Source: Nemertoderma westbladi (lineage: Eukaryota; Xenacoelomorpha; Nemertodermatida; Nemertodermatidae). Taken from it: a DNA stretch of 64,000 nt. The stretch covers positions 1 through 64,000 of the forward strand of contig JAUCBJ010005407.1 in the NCBI GenBank assembly GCA_032718475.1, read 5' to 3'. This document shows, piece by piece, positions 14,605-25,881 of this stretch. Within the stretch, counting starts at the first letter, position 1. Each line of letters opens with the position of its first letter. The notes beneath the pieces were generated by a model. The model made no database searches. It saw only the letters and a program-made list of their open reading frames with translations, and was not told where the DNA came from. A program made the position numbers and the translations under genes.

Positions 14605-15417
14605 ACAGTAGAAGTTCAAAACCGCTTTGAAGCACTTCAGTCAATGGATGAAGACCAATCCACCGATTCAATATACCAGAATATAATAACAGCCCACAAG
14701 GAATCAGCTAAGAGGCATATCCCCCAGAAACCCAAGCGAAAACAATATGTGCCATGGCAAAACTCTGAGGTTACCTGTAAGAGAGAAGATCTTAAGATAG
14801 CCTACAAACTTAAAACCGAACAACCAACAACCGAAAACATTAACAAGGTTGAGAAAGCTAAGGATGATCTTAAATTGGCCTACAACATCAGCCAGGAAAA
14901 GTACATACAGGATAAAATTGAAGCAATTACGACTGCTCACATACAGCAACAATCAAGACTTACCTGGCAAACTGTAAATGAGGTATCTGGTCGGAAAAGT
15001 TGTGCAAAGGGGCGCCTCAAAGCCGATAGTCCTGAAGAACGTGTTGGGAAGTGGAAAAATCACTTCAGCAACTTGCTTGGGCAGCCACCAAACATCGAGG
15101 TCAGCCCTACAAGGAAAATATATGACAAGACACTACCAATAGAAACAGGGGACTTCACACCTGCCGAACTCCAAAGAAGCATTAAAAGCATGTCCAATAA
15201 TAAAGCGAGTGGATTAGATGAAATCCCAGCGGAGGTATGGAAAACAGGAGTGCTAAACAGACCATTATTGAATGCTTGCAACCGGATGTTAAAAGGGGAA
15301 AAGCCACCACCAATTTGGACTAAAGGTCAACTAAAGCCTCTCCCCAAGAAAGGAGACCTCGGTATACAAACAAACTATCGTGGGATCTGTCTGCTTGTGG
15401 TAGCTGCGGTAGTGTGA
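14605..15417 (+). pseudogene. LINE linker and N-terminal reverse-transcriptase segment
   Basis: This continues in the same frame as the endonuclease. The first ~170 codons are a Lys/Glu-rich linker. Near the end come RT fingers motifs: FTPAELQRSI, NNKASGLDEIPAEVWK, then LKPLPKKGDL and NYRGI. After NYRGICLLVVAAVV the frame hits TGA at 15415-15417. The next expected ~30 residues of the fingers are absent and the following segment is in another frame, so an internal deletion of roughly 90-100 bp is inferred at 15410-15420. Confidence 0.87.
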
Positions 15418-16289
15418 GATTTCGACCAAGTAGATCAACAATAGCTCAGATACTTGCACTATGGAGACTGATTGAAGGAATTAAGTCGAAGAATCTCGCC
15501 GCAGTCATGACTTTTGTGGACTTCAAGAAGGCATTCGACTCCATCCATAGAGGCAAAATGCTTGAAATCCTAAGAGCTTATGGAATACCAAAAGTAATTG
15601 TTGCTGGCATTGGATTGTTATATTGTGACACAGAAGCGCAGGTACTCTCACCAGATGGTGAAACTGAGTTTTTTTCAAACCTGGCTGGGGTACTGCAAGG
15701 TGACACATCAGCACCATTACTATTTGTAATTGTGCTGGATTACGAAATGAGGACAGCCAAAAAGGGTGAAGACCTGGGATTCACACTTCAAGAACGCAGA
15801 AGTAGTAGATATCCGGCAACTACAGTCACAGACACCGACTTTGCAGATGACATCGCCCTGCTCTCTAATACCCTAGCAGATGCACAGCTTCTACTAAATA
15901 AAGTGGAGAGGGTTGCAAAGGAGGTTGGATTGCATATAAATGCTACCAAGACCGAATTCATGACCTTTAATGTTGATGGAAACTTGACAACCATTGACAA
16001 TAATCAACTAAGGAAGATTGACGACTTCCAGTACCTTGGATCATGGATAGAGAGTAGCAAAAAGGACATAGAAGTTAGGAAAGCAAAGGCTTGGGTAGCT
16101 CTATCAAAAATGGATACCATCTGGAAATCTGATCTATCCAGGCACCTGAAGACTAAGTTCTTTCGAGCCACAGTGGAAAGTGTATTTTTATACAGGGGTG
16201 AGACCTGGACACTGACTAAATCACTTGAACAACGAATTGATGGTTGCTACACAAGACTACTAAGGGCAGCCCTAAACATCAGCTGGTGA
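15418..16289 (+). pseudogene. LINE reverse-transcriptase palm and thumb segment
   Basis: The frame starts at the deletion with RFRPSRSTIAQI. Motif A, VDFKKAFD, is at 15516-15539; motif B is GVLQGDTSAP; motif C, FADD, carrying two catalytic Asp, is at 15840-15851. The catalytic residues are all kept, so decay came from frame breaks rather than active-site loss. The segment ends with RLLRAALNISW and TGA 16287-16289. The same frame resumes directly with QHMTNAELYG, marking a point nonsense change. Confidence 0.92.
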
Positions 16290-16583
16290 CAACACATGAC
16301 AAACGCCGAGCTTTATGGTACAATACCACCTGTATCAACCACCCTCTGTGAACGCAAATTAAGATTCAGTGGGCACTGCTGGCGAAGTAAAGACGAGGAC
16401 ATACCAGATCTACTTCTCTGGCAACCAACTCATGGAAAGCGTAGTCGTGGACGACCGGCCATAACATATATAGATCAACTTGAAAGGGATACTGAACTTG
16501 GGAGAAACGAAATTGCGACAACTATGGAGAATCGGGAATCCTGGAAGGATCTCATTTCCACTGTCCGAGTTCGCTCGACCTAG
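16290..16583 (+). pseudogene. LINE C-terminal segment
   Basis: In frame with the palm segment after the TGA. It contains RKLRFSGHCWRSKDE, the hydrophobic DLLLWQPTHGKRSRGRP and TYIDQLERDT, the conserved tail region of this LINE family with probable nucleic-acid contacts. It ends at TAG 16581-16583, which is also the first unit of the TAG tail, so the coding end and the 3' tail are fused with essentially no 3' UTR. Confidence 0.88.
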
Positions 16584-16595
16584 TAGTAGTAGTAG
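16581..16595 (+). repeat. (TAG)5 LINE tail
   Basis: Five TAG units form the 3' tail of the LINE. The same tail type ends the tiny insertion at 19136-19222. Confidence 0.85.
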
Positions 16596-16608
16596 TATAG
16601 TAACATAT
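16596..16608. repeat. Right target-site duplication of the LINE
   Basis: Exact copy of 14259-14271 (TATAGTAACATAT), directly after the (TAG)n tail. Confidence 0.88.
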
Positions 16609-17040
16609 GATACTCATTATACTCATCCACCACATTAAGCGAGTAGACCTCATGCGCCGAGTGACTCATCGTTCTCACTGGCATAAGTCACCCAGTTTAT
16701 AACGAATGGGTGTCAAAAACTGTGCAGGTAACAGAATGCTGGAAAGGAATTCCCGTTATCCCCGATTGCAACGGTCTTTGGCTATGATCCACGAGTTCCA
16801 CTTTGGGACATTGGTGAAGTGTTGGAAGGGTTTGAAGACTTCAATAACGCCAAGCTAGCTGACGAAGTAGCCTGAACCCGTCTCGTACAGATTCAGACCG
16901 TATGGTAGTCAATAATTATCAGCAGGTCAAGGAGGGTCAAGGCACAAATTCAGCACCAATCCGAATCCGGATAAGTCAAAGTCCAAGTGTATTCCATTCG
17001 GGCGGGATTGGGATGAACGTATGGCTTCGATTTTGTTAAA
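16609..17040. other. Spacer of mixed composition with one short open stretch
   Basis: This stretch has higher GC than the spacers around it. A 48-codon open stretch at 16732-16875 (plus strand, ending TGA) reads protein-like (PIATVFGYDPRVPLWDIG, then FEDFNNAKLADEVA), but it has no start codon of its own after the upstream TAA and I do not recognise it. It could be the decayed end of a mobile-element frame or chance. Confidence 0.35.
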
Positions 17041-17990
17041 CGGAATGCACTCCACCTAAGTAATCTCCTCTCCCTTGGGTTACGGAAGCGCTCCACCTAG
17101 GTAATCTCCTCTCCCTTGGGTTACAGAAGCACTCCACCTAGGTAATATCCTCTCCCTTGGGTTATGGAAGCACTCCACCTAGGTAATCACCTCTTCCTTG
17201 GGTTACGGAAGCGCTCCACCTAGGTAATCTCCTCTCCCTTGGGTTACGGAAGCACTCCACCTAGGTAATCTCCTCTCCCTTGGGTTACGGAAGCACTCCA
17301 CCTAGGTAATCACCTCTTCCTTGGGTTACGGAAGCGCTCCACCTAGGTAATCTCCTCTCCCTTGGGTTACGGAAGCACTCCACCTAGGTAATCTCCTCTC
17401 CCTTAGGTTACGGAAGCACTCCACCTAGGTAATCTCCTCTCCCTTGGGTTACGGAAGCACTCCACCTAGGTAATCACCTCTTCCTTGGGTTACGGAAGCA
17501 CTCCACCTAGGTAATCTCCTCTCCCTTGGGTTACGGAAGCACTCCACCTTGGTAATCTCCTCTCCCTTGGGTTACGGAAGCACTCCACCTAGGTACGGAA
17601 GCACTCCACCTAGGTAATCACCTCTTCCTTGGGTTACGGAAGCACTCCACCTAGGTAATCTCCTCTCCCTTAGGTTACGGAAGCACTCCACCTAGGTAAT
17701 CACCTCTTCCTTGGGTTACGGAAGCACTCCACCTAGGTAATCTCCTCTTTCTTGGGTTACGGAAGCGCTCCACCTAGGTAATCACCTCTTCCTTGGGTTA
17801 CGGAAGCACTCCACCTAGGTAATCTCCTCTCCCTTGGGTTACGGAAGCACTCCACCTAGGTAATCACCTCTTCCTTGGGTTACGGAAGCACTCCACCAAG
17901 GTAATCTCCTCTTTCTTGGGTTACGGAAGCGCTCCACCTAGGTAATCTCCTCTTCCTTGGGTTACGGAAGTGCTCCAACTAGGTAATCTT
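17041..17990. repeat. 41-bp minisatellite, about 23 units
   Basis: The monomer is CTCCACCTAGGTAATC, then TCCTCTCCCTTGGG, then TTACGGAAGCA, 41 bp (CTCCACC-type anchor at 17051 and 17092). Two monomer types alternate irregularly: one with TCTCCTCTCCC and one with TCACCTCTTCC. One unit near 17590 is cut to about 20 bp. The last units before 17990 are the most diverged. It is unrelated to the other arrays in the window. Confidence 0.95.
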
Positions 17991-19125
17991 CTTGATTATA
18001 AAAACTGCATGGTGCCTGATATTGCTCATAAGAGGGGGAAGTTTATAGGTAAACTGAGTTCACTGCGACAGGAATTTTATTATGCTAACCCGTGTGATCT
18101 GTAATTTACAACGTATTTATTGTACCTCATTTTATGGCAGTAACCTTTGGAATCTTTTCTCCCCAGCCAGTGTCAGAATTTTTAGTACTTGGAATGTTAA
18201 CGTTGGAATCATTTTTGGCTTACCATGTAATGCTCATAGATACATTGTCGAAAAATTGGTAAATTTTAAGCACCAAGTATCATGATTAATAATAATCAGT
18301 TCATTACTTTTTGTTCATCACTGCGTAGTTCTAACAAATTGTGCATTCGATTTCTAGCAAACCTTTTCTTATCAGATTGTCAATCCCAAAGCGGTTGTAA
18401 TTTTTTACATAAATTGGGGAATTTGTGTAATATTGATGATCTAGATATTTGAACATCCCGTGCAGTTTCTAATCTCAGTTATGTCCCTCTATTAGACACA
18501 GACAAGTGGCGAGTCGATTTCTCTAAAGATATAATTTCTTGTTTGAATGATGATCGCAAGATAGGTGGTTTTAATAGCCAAGAACTGAGACGGTAACCTG
18601 GTGTTCTGCACTATCGCCAAATTCCAATAGCGTGAAGCTGTACCAAGTTCATTAGGACGTTTAAGACTTTTCATTGCTTTTCTAGATTTTCTACAATTTT
18701 TCACAACCTTGTGATTGTGTTTTTCAGGGTATTTATAGTATAACGAAACAACTAAAAATACTGTATTTTTCTGTATATTTTGGATTGTTTTGATTATTGT
18801 GAGGCTATACTTTGGATACTAACGGACCCAAAGTACTCCTCACCCGGTTTCTCCTTTTTCCTCATCCCAGAGGTTTTTCTATGTTGTTACAGTACACTAT
18901 TTTTATATGTCAGAAGGAAGCAATATACAGTACTATTTGGGAAGAACAGAAAATCACTGTGTTTTTGCACTATATTGAAAGGTTGTGGATGTCCGTAAAT
19001 AACAAGTCATTGAAGGACCGTGTTCTAGTGGGAAATATTTATATCAGCCAGGAACCAAAACAATATGGGAAAATATAGCACCCCTTGGAACTTTTAGAGA
19101 TACAAAGCCGTTTTAGGAGCTTATC
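17991..19125. other. Unassigned A+T-rich spacer
   Basis: No recognisable gene. Open frames of 60-90 codons occur on both strands (18082-18285, 18812-19078) but overlap one another, show no domain and lack support. At 18030-18060 the string GGGGGAAGTTT with TTCACTGC nearby echoes the hairpin at 28475-28523. Confidence 0.5.
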
Positions 19126-19135
19126 GTGCCAAGAG
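19126..19135. repeat. Left target-site duplication of a tiny retroposed fragment
   Basis: GTGCCAAGAG recurs exactly at 19223-19232, on the far side of a (TAG)n tail. Confidence 0.65.
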
Positions 19136-19222
19136 TGTTGACAATTTTGTTGACAAGCCGGCACAGCATTCTTAAAAATGCAGCTGCAATGCAGCATGCC
19201 GATCCTAGTAGTAGTAGTAGTA
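19136..19222 (+). mobile_element. 87-bp retroposed fragment with (TAG)n tail
   Basis: The insert is bounded by a 10-bp direct repeat and ends in CGATCC then (TAG)n, very like the CGACC-(TAG)n end of the LINE at 16570-16595. It could be an extremely 5'-truncated LINE of the same tail type or a SINE that borrows its 3' end. The body is too short to name. It has no usable reading frame. Confidence 0.6.
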
Positions 19223-19232
19223 GTGCCAAGAG
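19223..19232. repeat. Right target-site duplication of the tiny retroposed fragment
   Basis: Exact copy of 19126-19135. Confidence 0.65.
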
Positions 19233-20407
19233 GAACGAGAAATCCATTACAATTGTATAGGACAGGTATACCGTTGGCATATTTCCAATTGGGGTGTCGT
19301 TTCAGCCTACGGAAGTATTTCTGGGCTTCTAATTGGCTGTTTCTTCAATAAGCTCACCTCATTGGCTAACACTCTCCCATAGCCAAAAGGTGTGTCGGTT
19401 CAGCCCAATTGCCAGAAGGGGTGTCGCTTGGGGGAAATCACTTTTATTACTTGTAAATTTTACTTAGGCCTGCCTACTCCTTCCGTATTAAACAAGTAAA
19501 TCACAATTATATTGTCATATTAAAAAATGTCTGGTGTTATTTGTTACCGCACCATTTGTATTGGGTTTAGTTAATTAATAAATACAACTGCCATATATAA
19601 TTATATTATATATTAATTCACAATAATTGCGCGATCAAAATATGGGATTTCAACCACCGATACCAGTTGAAATGTCTAAACATTAAACAACCTCGATTTA
19701 TTACAGTACCGGTACAGTAGTTGTCAGTCGGTTCAAAACCTTGGAAATACAAAAACAATTAACATTATTCGTTTACAAAAGATTGCAAATAATTTTTTAA
19801 TGTTACTTTCTAAACGTTACTAAGTGTTCTAAATGTTACTGATTGGTACATACAGTAGTCAACTTGCTTATTCAGTTATTTGGCCTATACATACAGTATG
19901 TCAATGTCAGTGAGTGCGAAAGGCAGAAAGGGTCTACCTACAGTACCCAACAACTGACCACGCATTGAAGCCCACAATCCGCTTACCCTACAGCCCTAGA
20001 CCTACCTATTTTTACCTGTTTCCATAGTACTTTACCTGTTACCATAGTACTGACCACTGACCTATTACTGTATTACCAATTATTGACCGAGAGAAAGCCG
20101 CCCCAAGATTAGATTATAACAACAACATTTCCATTGGGTAAGAAAGTGGAGAAGAGCCAGGCCCGACTCTCAATTTTTTAGTTTATATTACGCGATCAAC
20201 TTTCACTCATCTCGTCATGAACACAACATGTATGTAAACTTTTGATAAATTTGTTGGCTATGCGTTTGCGGCTGTTTGGGCGGGGTGTGGTAGGCCTACA
20301 CTTTTCACACTGAAACATTTTGGTTGTGAAATGTTCAGGGCACAGCGATCAGAGATATTTCATATATATTTTATTATGAGAGGAAGAAGAACATACAACG
20401 TTATTTA
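19233..20407. other. Unassigned A+T-rich spacer
   Basis: I see no coding frame, repeat or RNA gene in it. It ends at base A directly before the outer end of the left Helitron block. Confidence 0.5.
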
Positions 20408-21680
20408 CGAGAAAGGCATTTCCTAAAGGAAATGCAACCACGAAGCTAAGGAAAATTAAACAAACGGCCACACTTTGGTTCGTTGCTTGCTTAGCCTCGT
20501 TTAGTAGCAATTGTCAATAATTAACTTCTATTCCCATGGAAACTAGAGTTCGCTGGAACTGTTGCTTTAACCTTTGAAAAAAAATTCAGTACAGATTGTG
20601 GTTCAGATAACACATGTACTGAGTTTTAGAAAATATTGTAGTTTATGTCCAAATTACCGATTTTCTATCAAAATGCATCTGTTTGTAGTGGTTGTCATGG
20701 AAACTGAAAAATAGAACAATGTAATTCGGATGCAGAATAAGTCATATAGTGGGGGTAGGTGTTGGTCCCAAGTCATAATACTATTAACTTGTGCTTCAAA
20801 TTATCATTTTATAAATTTTAATATCTGTTTAGTCTTGTTGCTATGGTGACTGGAATTTCTAATTAACCTCGAACGGCTTGGATATGAACCTTATAGTTGA
20901 GTTGAGAAACCCCAAGTTTATATCTATTGCGGTTTTTCTACAAATAGAGTTATGAATATAGACTTGAATGATATAATCTGTAATAAACTCCAGTTACCAC
21001 GGTAACTAGATATTTCTGGAATGTTTTGAGTTTCACTAAAAGTTCCAACTAGTGGTCCAGATAACACATACCCAGTTTTGTAAAATTTTATCGTGAAGTC
21101 TATGTCCAAATGAATAAGTTTTGAATAAAAACATCTGTTTTCAGCGGTTGTCATGGTAACTGAAAAATAGAACAATGTAATTCGGATGCAGAATAAGTTA
21201 TATAGTGGGGGTAGGGGTTGGTCCCAAGTCATAACACCTTGCCCTTAGGCTTCAAATTAACATTTTATAAATTTTAACATCTGTTTATCCCGGTTGCCAA
21301 GGTAACTGGATTTTCTATTTAGCCTCAATCGGATCTGCTATGGACCTTATAGTTGTGTTGCGAAACCCCAAGTTTATATCTATTATAGTTTTCCTACAAA
21401 TAGAGTTATAAATATTGACTTGAAATACATAGACTTTTTTTGAAGTCCGTTGCCATGGAAACCAGATTTTTCCTGGATATGAGACCCGGCCCAAAAGATG
21501 CGCCTCGTCGAGTAGTATATACATGCAAAATTTCAGGGTACTTTTAAAGGCTAGTTTTTTCGCCTATCAAAAAACCCCAAATCTGCCTCACACAAGTAAA
21601 ATAGCCCACTATGAATAGACCATCTCAGCTAAGGAAAATCTTTCTTAGCGAAAGTAGTTGATTTTCCTTAGCTTCGTGGA
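20408..21680 (-). mobile_element. Helitron-like unit A, complete
   Basis: Complete 1,273-bp unit. The 3' end (left) is CTCG after hairpin GCATTTCCT/AGGAAATGC; the 5' end (right) is TCCACGAAG. X-box-like sites fall near 20533, 20694, 20838, 20995, 21148, 21292 and 21448, about 153 bp apart. Confidence 0.78.
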
Positions 21681-21690
21681 CTATATTATA

Positions 21691-22018
21691 CTAGAAAGGC
21701 ATTTCCTAAAGGAAATGCAACCACGAAGCTAAGGAAAACTAAACAAACGGCCACACTTTGGTTCTTTGCTTAGCCTAGTCTAGTAGCATTTGCCAATAAT
21801 TAGCTTCTATTTCCATGGAAACTAGAGTTCTCTGGAACTGTTGGTTCATCCTTTGAAAAAAGATTCAGTCCAGATTGTGGTTCAGATAACACATATACCG
21901 AGTTTCAGAAAATATTGTACTTTATGTCCAAAATACTGATTTTCTATCAAAATGCATCTGTTTGCAGTGGTTGTCAAGGAAACTGAAAAATAGAACAATG
22001 TAATTCGGATGCAGAATA
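21691..22018 (-). mobile_element. Helitron-like unit B, truncated to 328 bp
   Basis: It has the 3' end (CTAG and hairpin) but stops inside a monomer at GCAGAATA, where the 3' end of unit C begins. Unit C either inserted here or was joined to a broken copy. Confidence 0.75.
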
Positions 22019-23293
22019 CGAGAAAGGCATTTCCTAAAGGAAATGCAACCACGAAGCTAAGGAAAATTAAACAAACGGCCACACTTTGGTTCGTTGCTTA
22101 GCCTCGTTTAGTCGCAATTCTCAATAATTAACTTCTATTCCCATGGAAACTAGAGTTCTCTGGAACTGTTGCTTTAACCTTTGAAAAAAAATTCAGTACA
22201 GATTGTGGTTCAGATAACACATATACTGAGTTTCAGAAAATATTGTAGTTTATGTCCAAATTACCGATTTTCTATCAAAATGCATCTGTTTGCAGTGGTT
22301 GTCATGGAAACTGAAAAATAGAACAATGTAATTCGGATGCAGAATAAGTCATATAGTGGGGGTAGGTGTTGGTCCCAAGTCATAATACTATTAACTTGTG
22401 CTTCAAATTATCATTTTATAAATTTTTACATCTGTTTAGCCTGGTTGCCATGGTACTGTATCAGGATTTTTTAATTTACCTCAATCTGCTCGGCTATGGC
22501 CCTTATAGTTGAGTTGAGAAACTCCAAGTTTATATATATTGCGGTTTTTCTACAAATAGAGTTATGAATATAGACTGGAATGATATAGACTTTATTAATA
22601 CTACAGTTACCAAGGTAACTATATATTTCTGGAATGATTTGAGTTTCACTAAAAGTTCCAACTAGTGGTCCAGATAACACATTCCCAGTTTCGTAAAATT
22701 TTATCGCGAAGTCTATATCCAAATGAGTAATTTTTGTATAAAAACATCTGTTTTCAGCGGTTGTCATGGTAACTGCAAAATTAAACAATGAAATTCGGAC
22801 GCAGAATAAGTCATATAGTGGGGGTAGGGGTTGGTCCCAAGACATAACACCTTAACCTTAGGCTTCAAATTAACATTTTATAAATTTTAACATCTGTTTA
22901 GCCCGGTTGCCAAGGTAACTGGATTTTCTATTCAACCTCAATCGGCTCTGCTATGGACCTTATAGTTGAGTTGAGAAACCCCAAGTTTATATCTATTATA
23001 GTTTTCCTAGAAATAGAGTTATAAATATTGACTTGAAATACATAGACTTTTTTCTAAGTCCGTTGCCATGGAAACCAGATTTTTCCTGGATATGAGACCC
23101 AGCCCACACGACGCGCCTCGATGAGTAGTATATACATGCAAAATTTCAGGGTACTTTTAAAGGCTAGTTTTATCACCGGTCAAAAAACTCTAAATCTGCT
23201 CCATACAAGTAAAATAGCCCACTATGAATAGACCATCTCAGCTAAGGAAAATCTTTCTTAGCGAAAGTAGTTGATTTTCCTTAGCTTCGTGGA
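22019..23293 (-). mobile_element. Helitron-like unit C, complete
   Basis: 1,275 bp with both ends intact: CTCG end at left, TCCACG end at right. It is followed by a 21-bp spacer holding TTTGGACATAAACTAG, an internal element sequence in the opposite orientation. Confidence 0.78.
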
Positions 23294-23314
23294 ATTTGGA
23301 CATAAACTAGAATA

Positions 23315-24581
23315 CTAGAAAGGCATTTCCTAAAGGAAATGCAACCACGAAGCTAAGGAAAATTAAACAAACGGCCACAATTTGGTTCGTTGCTTAGCCT
23401 AGTTTAGTAGCATTTGCCAATAAATAACTTCTATTCCCATGGAAACTAGAGTTCTCTGGAACTGTTGGTTTTACCTTTGAAAAAAGATTCAGTCCAGATT
23501 GTTTTTCAGATAACACATCAAGTTTCAGAAAATATTGTAGTTTATGTCCAAATTACAGATTTTCTATCAAAATGCATCTGTTTGCAGTGGTTGTCATGGA
23601 AACTGAAAAATAGAACAATGTAATTCGGATGCAGAATAAGTCATATAGTGGGGGTAGGTGTTGGTCCCAAGTCATAATACTATTAAATTGTGCTTCAAAT
23701 TATCATTTTATTAATTTTAACATCTGTTTACTCTTGTTGCTATGGTAAATGGATTTTCTAATTAACTTCGAACGGCTTGTATATGGACCTTATAGATGAG
23801 TTGCAAAACCCCAAGTTTATATATATTACAGTTTTTCTCCAAATAGAGTTATGATTATAGACTTGAATGATATATAACTTTAAAAAAACTACAGTTACCA
23901 TGGTAACTAGATATTTCTGGAATGTTTTGAGTTTCACTAAAAGTTCCAACTAGTGGTCCAGATAACACATACCTAGTTTCGTAAAATTTTATCGTGAAGT
24001 CTATGTACAAATGAATAATTTTCGTATAAAAACATCTGTTTTCAGCGGTTGTCAAGGTAACTGCAAAATAGAACAATCAAATTCGGACGCAGAATAAGTT
24101 ATATAGTGGGGGTAGGGATTGGTCCCAAGTCATCACACCTTAACCTTAGGCTTCAAATTAACATTTTAAAAATTTTAACATCTGTTTAGCCCGGTTGCCA
24201 AGGTAACTGGATTTTCTATTGAACCTCAATCGGCTCTGCTATGGACCTTATAGTTGAGTTGAGAAACCCCAAGTTTATATGTATTATAGTTTTCCTACAA
24301 ATAGAGTTACAAATATTGACTTGAAATACATAGACTTTTTTCTAAGTCCGTTGCCATGGAAACCAGATTTTTCCTGGATATGAGACCCATCCCACACGAC
24401 GCGCCTTGATGAGTTGTATATACATGCAAAATTTCAGGGTACTTTTAAAGGCTAGTTTTTTCCCCGACCAAAAAACCCCAAATCTGCCCCATACAAGTAA
24501 AATAGCCCACTATGAATAGACCATCTCAGCTAAGGAAAATCTTTCTTAGCGAAAGTAGTTGATTTTCCTTAGCTTCGTGGA
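23315..24581 (-). mobile_element. Helitron-like unit D, complete
   Basis: 1,267 bp; CTAG at left. The spacer to unit E (24582-24628) again carries reverse-oriented internal sequence (GAAACTCGGTATATGTG) and the string ATAAACTAGAATA found before unit D. Confidence 0.78.
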
Positions 24582-24628
24582 TTTTTTGAAACTCGGTATA
24601 TGTGTTATCTGAACCATAAACTAGAATA

Positions 24629-25881
24629 CTAGAAAGGCATTTCCTAAAGGAAATGCAACCACGAAGCTAAGGAAAATTAGACACTCTTTGACTCATCAGT
24701 TCATTGATTTACCGAGTTAAAAGAACTCCCGGTATTGCCAAGGTAACTGGACTTTTCTAGAAATGCTGAGTTTTACATTAAGATCTAGTTTGTGGTTCCA
24801 GGTGACACATCGACTTCAAGGAAGCTTCATTGAGTAGTTTATGTGCAAAATTAATTATTAATTTGTTAAAAAGTCTGTTTGCAGTGGTTGTCAAGGTAAC
24901 TGGCAAATAGAACAACGTAGATTGGATGCAGAATAAGTGATATTATGGTGGTAGGGGTTGGTCCCAAGTCATAATGCCTTTAACTTGTGTTTCTAATTAT
25001 AATTTTTTAAATTATAACATCTGTTTAGCCTGGTTACCAAGGTAACTGGATTTTCTAATTAACCACAATTGGCTCCTCTAAGGACCTTCCTTATAGTTGA
25101 GTTGGGAAACCCAATATTTATATCTAATACAGTTTTCCTACAAACAAGAGTTAAAAATATAGACTTGAATGATATTGACTTTAATAAGCTCCAGTTACCA
25201 TGGTAACTAGATATTTCTGGAATGTTTTGAGTTTCACTAAAAGTTCCAACTAGTGGTCCAGATAACACATACCCAGTTTTGTAAAATTTTATCGTGAAGT
25301 CTATGTCCAAATGAATAATTGTTGTATAAAAACATCTGTTTTCAGCGGTTGTCATGGTAACTGCAAAATAGAACAATCAAATTCGGACGCAGAATAAGTT
25401 ATATAGTGGGGGTAGGGATTGGTCCCAAGTCATCACACCTTAACCTTAGGCTTCAAATTAACATTTTAAAAATTTTAACATCTGTTTAGCCCGGTTGCCA
25501 AGGTAACTGGATTTTCTATTTAACCTCAATTGGCTCTGTTATGGACCTTATAGTTGTGTTGGGAAACCCCAAGTTTATATGTATTATAGTTTTCCTACAA
25601 ATAGAGTTACAAATATTGACTTGAAATACATAGACTTTTTTCTAAGTCCGTTGCCATGGAAACCAGATTTTTCCTGGATATGAGACCCATCCCACACGAC
25701 GCGCCTTGATGAGTTGTATATACATGCAAAATTTCAGGGTACTTTTAAAGGCTAGTTTTTTCACCTATCAAAAAACACTAAATCTGCTCCATACAAGTAA
25801 AACAGCCCACTATGAATAGACCATCTCAGCTAAGGAAAATCTTTCTTAGCGAAAGTAGTTGATTTTCCTTAACTTCGTGGA
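24629..25881 (-). mobile_element. Helitron-like unit E, complete but diverged
   Basis: 1,253 bp with CTAG at left. The first ~400 bp (24680-25090) differ clearly from other units and resemble part of the long unit at 30500-32083. The right end has a change (AACTTCGTGG for AGCTTCGTGG) in the subterminal repeat. Confidence 0.75.

Larger units (their letters stand above)
14272..16595 (+). mobile_element. 5'-truncated non-LTR retrotransposon (RTE-like LINE), inactive
   Basis: The element holds the last part of an apurinic-type endonuclease, a linker, a reverse transcriptase and a C-terminal region, and ends in a (TAG)n tail. It is bracketed by a 13-bp target-site duplication, so its ends are well fixed at 2,324 bp. 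Truncation removes the first part of the endonuclease. Two in-frame stops (14602-14604, 16287-16289) and a frameshifting internal deletion near 15410-15420 make it inactive. The palm motifs (VDFKKAFD, LQGD, FADD) and the tail GHCWRSKD with KRSRGRP resemble the RTE-type endonuclease/reverse-transcriptase proteins widespread in invertebrates. The clade is from recall of the family, not from a tree. Confidence 0.92.

Noticed and set aside
18812-19078. 88-codon frame in the spacer
   Set aside because: It overlaps another frame of similar length and shows no domain; expected by chance in A+T-rich DNA of this size.
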